Assembly (NCBI RefSeq): GCF_019456655.1
Contig: NZ_CP080332.1
Span: 3,100,001 to 3,164,000 of the forward strand
Direction of reading: 5' to 3'
DNA: 64,000 nucleotides
Origin: Mycolicibacterium diernhoferi
GTDB taxonomy: Bacteria > Actinomycetota > Actinomycetes > Mycobacteriales > Mycobacteriaceae
Below, piece by piece: positions 63,114 through 64,000 of this stretch. The notes below the pieces were generated by a model. That model was not told the origin of the DNA, did not search any database, and worked only from the letters and a program-made list of their open reading frames with translations. The translations under genes and the position numbers were made by a program. Position 1 is the stretch's first letter. Every line of letters begins with the position of its first letter.

Positions 63114-63174
63114 CGCGCTGCTCAGCCCGGCGCAAAGCGGCCCATCCGGCCTCTCGAAGGCGGACACTGGGGCT

Positions 63175-63321
63175 ATGTCCACTGCACTCTGGTTCGTCGC
63201 GGCGGTGGTCGCCGTCGGCACCATCGCCGGAGGCTTGATGCGGATGCGGGCATGGTTGCAGAAGCCGGTCCCGCCCGAGGTGATCGAGGCCGCACACCGC
63301 GACGACGAGGACGCCGATTAG
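63175..63321 (+). CDS. Small membrane-anchored protein
   Basis: Start 63175 gives 48 residues: one hydrophobic helix (ALWFVAAVVAVGTIAGGLM) and an acidic tail (HRDDEDAD). It follows the MFS gene by about 60 bases and could be co-transcribed with it. The family is not known. Confidence 0.5.
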   Translation: MSTALWFVAAVVAVGTIAGGLMRMRAWLQKPVPPEVIEAAHRDDEDAD

Positions 63322-63386
63322 GCGCGGCTACCCGGAACCGGCTCACCGAGCGCGCGGCACGCGCGATCCTCGAGCGAGTGGATGGC

Positions 63387-64000
63387 CTACGGAAAGGTGA
63401 TCACGACCTTGTCGGCCACGCCCGGAGTTGCGGCCAGTTCGAGCGCGTCACCGACCTTGTCGAACGGCATGGTGTGGCTCACGATCAACGCGTACTTCTC
63501 CCAGTTCTCGACGAGATCCTTGGTCACCTCGAAGATTTCATCGGGATAGCCCATCGAACCGGTGACGGTGATTTCGTTACTCATGATGTTGACGAAGTCG
63601 ATCGGCACCTGTTCCTTGTGCACCCCGACCACACCCAGGGTGGCGTGCCGTTTCGCCGCAGCCAGCGCGGTGTTCACCACGGCAGGTGCGCCCGCAGCGT
63701 CCAGGTAGATATCGGTTCCGGCCTTCCCGGGCCACATCGCTTCGCCCTCGCCGTGCAGCTCGATCAGCCGTTCGACGACGTTCTCCTCGGTCGAGTTGAC
63801 AACGGCGTCGGCTCCGATCTGCAGCGCCTTGTCCAGCCGGCGGGCAAGGATATCGACGACCACCACATGGCCGGCACCGAGTGACTTGAACGCCAAGGTT
63901 GCTCCCAGGCCGACGGGGCCGGCCCCGAACACCACCACCTTGTCCCCCGGTTTGGGGTTGCACCGGTTGGCGCCGTGCCTGGCGACCGCCATGGGTTCGT
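63387..64000 (-). CDS. Zinc-dependent alcohol dehydrogenase, C-terminal part
   Basis: The gene runs off the right edge; its 3' end is at 63387. The visible 204 residues contain the NAD-binding Rossmann domain: VVVFGAGPVGLGATLAF, then VVVDILARRLDKAL and GTDIYLDAAGAPAVV. The terminal domain includes ITVTGSMGYPDEIFEV. The frame is open beyond 63992, so the N-terminal zinc-binding domain lies outside the window. The GHGEGEAMWPGK-like stretch suggests a subgroup acting on bulky alcohols or aldehydes. Confidence 0.85.
   Translation of the reverse strand, partial: EPMAVARHGANRCNPKPGDKVVVFGAGPVGLGATLAFKSLGAGHVVVVDILARRLDKALQIGADAVVNSTEENVVERLIELHGEGEAMWPGKAGTDIYLDAAGAPAVVNTALAAAKRHATLGVVGVHKEQVPIDFVNIMSNEITVTGSMGYPDEIFEVTKDLVENWEKYALIVSHTMPFDKVGDALELAATPGVADKVVITFP

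Overview
The window is chromosomal DNA of a high-GC actinobacterium, almost certainly a rapidly growing mycobacterium (Mycolicibacterium type). The main evidence is lnt and ppm1 as two overlapping genes next to the RNA-polymerase-binding protein gene rbpA, followed by a lipoprotein/carboxylesterase pair that matches the lppI-lipT neighbourhood of M. tuberculosis. A DevS/DosT-like sensor kinase with universal stress proteins, a cutinase, an F420-type luciferase-fold enzyme and many lipid-type accessory enzymes agree with this. No rRNA, tRNA, CRISPR array or complete insertion sequence was recognised.

Layout. 0-6.4 kb: conserved cell-envelope block (amidohydrolase end, lnt-ppm1, rbpA, a small zinc-ribbon protein, lppI, lipT). 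6.4-13 kb: copper amine oxidase, a kinase-like fusion protein, small membrane proteins, a GntR regulator beside a gluconokinase remnant, and an RDD protein. 13-17 kb: a tandem TetR regulator flanked by two decayed genes (acyl-CoA dehydrogenase and short-chain dehydrogenase), then a nitroreductase and a thioesterase. 17-23 kb: a potABCD-type polyamine ABC importer operon, with a divergent NCS1 purine/cytosine-type permease. 22.9-31 kb: epoxide hydrolase with a membrane adenylate cyclase, a flavin monooxygenase, a tautomerase, and an SDR diverging from an HxlR regulator with palindromic operator candidates. 30.9-34.6 kb: a DevS-like kinase between two double-domain universal stress proteins, with a DosR-box-like site. 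34.6-45.5 kb: transporter, oxidoreductases, photolyase, cutinase, pyridoxal/pyridoxine-type kinase, alpha/beta hydrolase and a TrpB2-type enzyme.

46-51 kb is an accessory block. It holds a katG tail remnant, an N-terminally truncated LuxR regulator and a compact operon of an NTF2-like protein, a bicupin oxalate decarboxylase with both metal sites and the catalytic lid glutamate, an SDR and an alpha/beta hydrolase. 51-53.8 kb contains two stretches without recognised genes. The first carries a 19-bp inverted repeat pair, and between the two stretches lies a LOG/Nudix gene pair with visibly lower GC. 53.8-64 kb: a GH79 heparanase-like glycosidase, a small secreted protein built of two copies of a Cys module, a WYL regulator, a frameshifted SnoaL-like gene, a GMC oxidoreductase, a DinB protein, an F420-type enzyme, a TetR/MFS drug-efflux pair with palindromic operators, and a truncated alcohol dehydrogenase at the right edge.

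A recurring theme is gene decay. At least six recognisable remnants or frameshifted genes sit between intact genes (gntK, acyl-CoA dehydrogenase, SDR, MmyB-type regulator, katG, SnoaL-like), which points to repeated insertion and deletion in the accessory parts of this region. All functions are inferred from sequence motifs and family knowledge; no database search was run.
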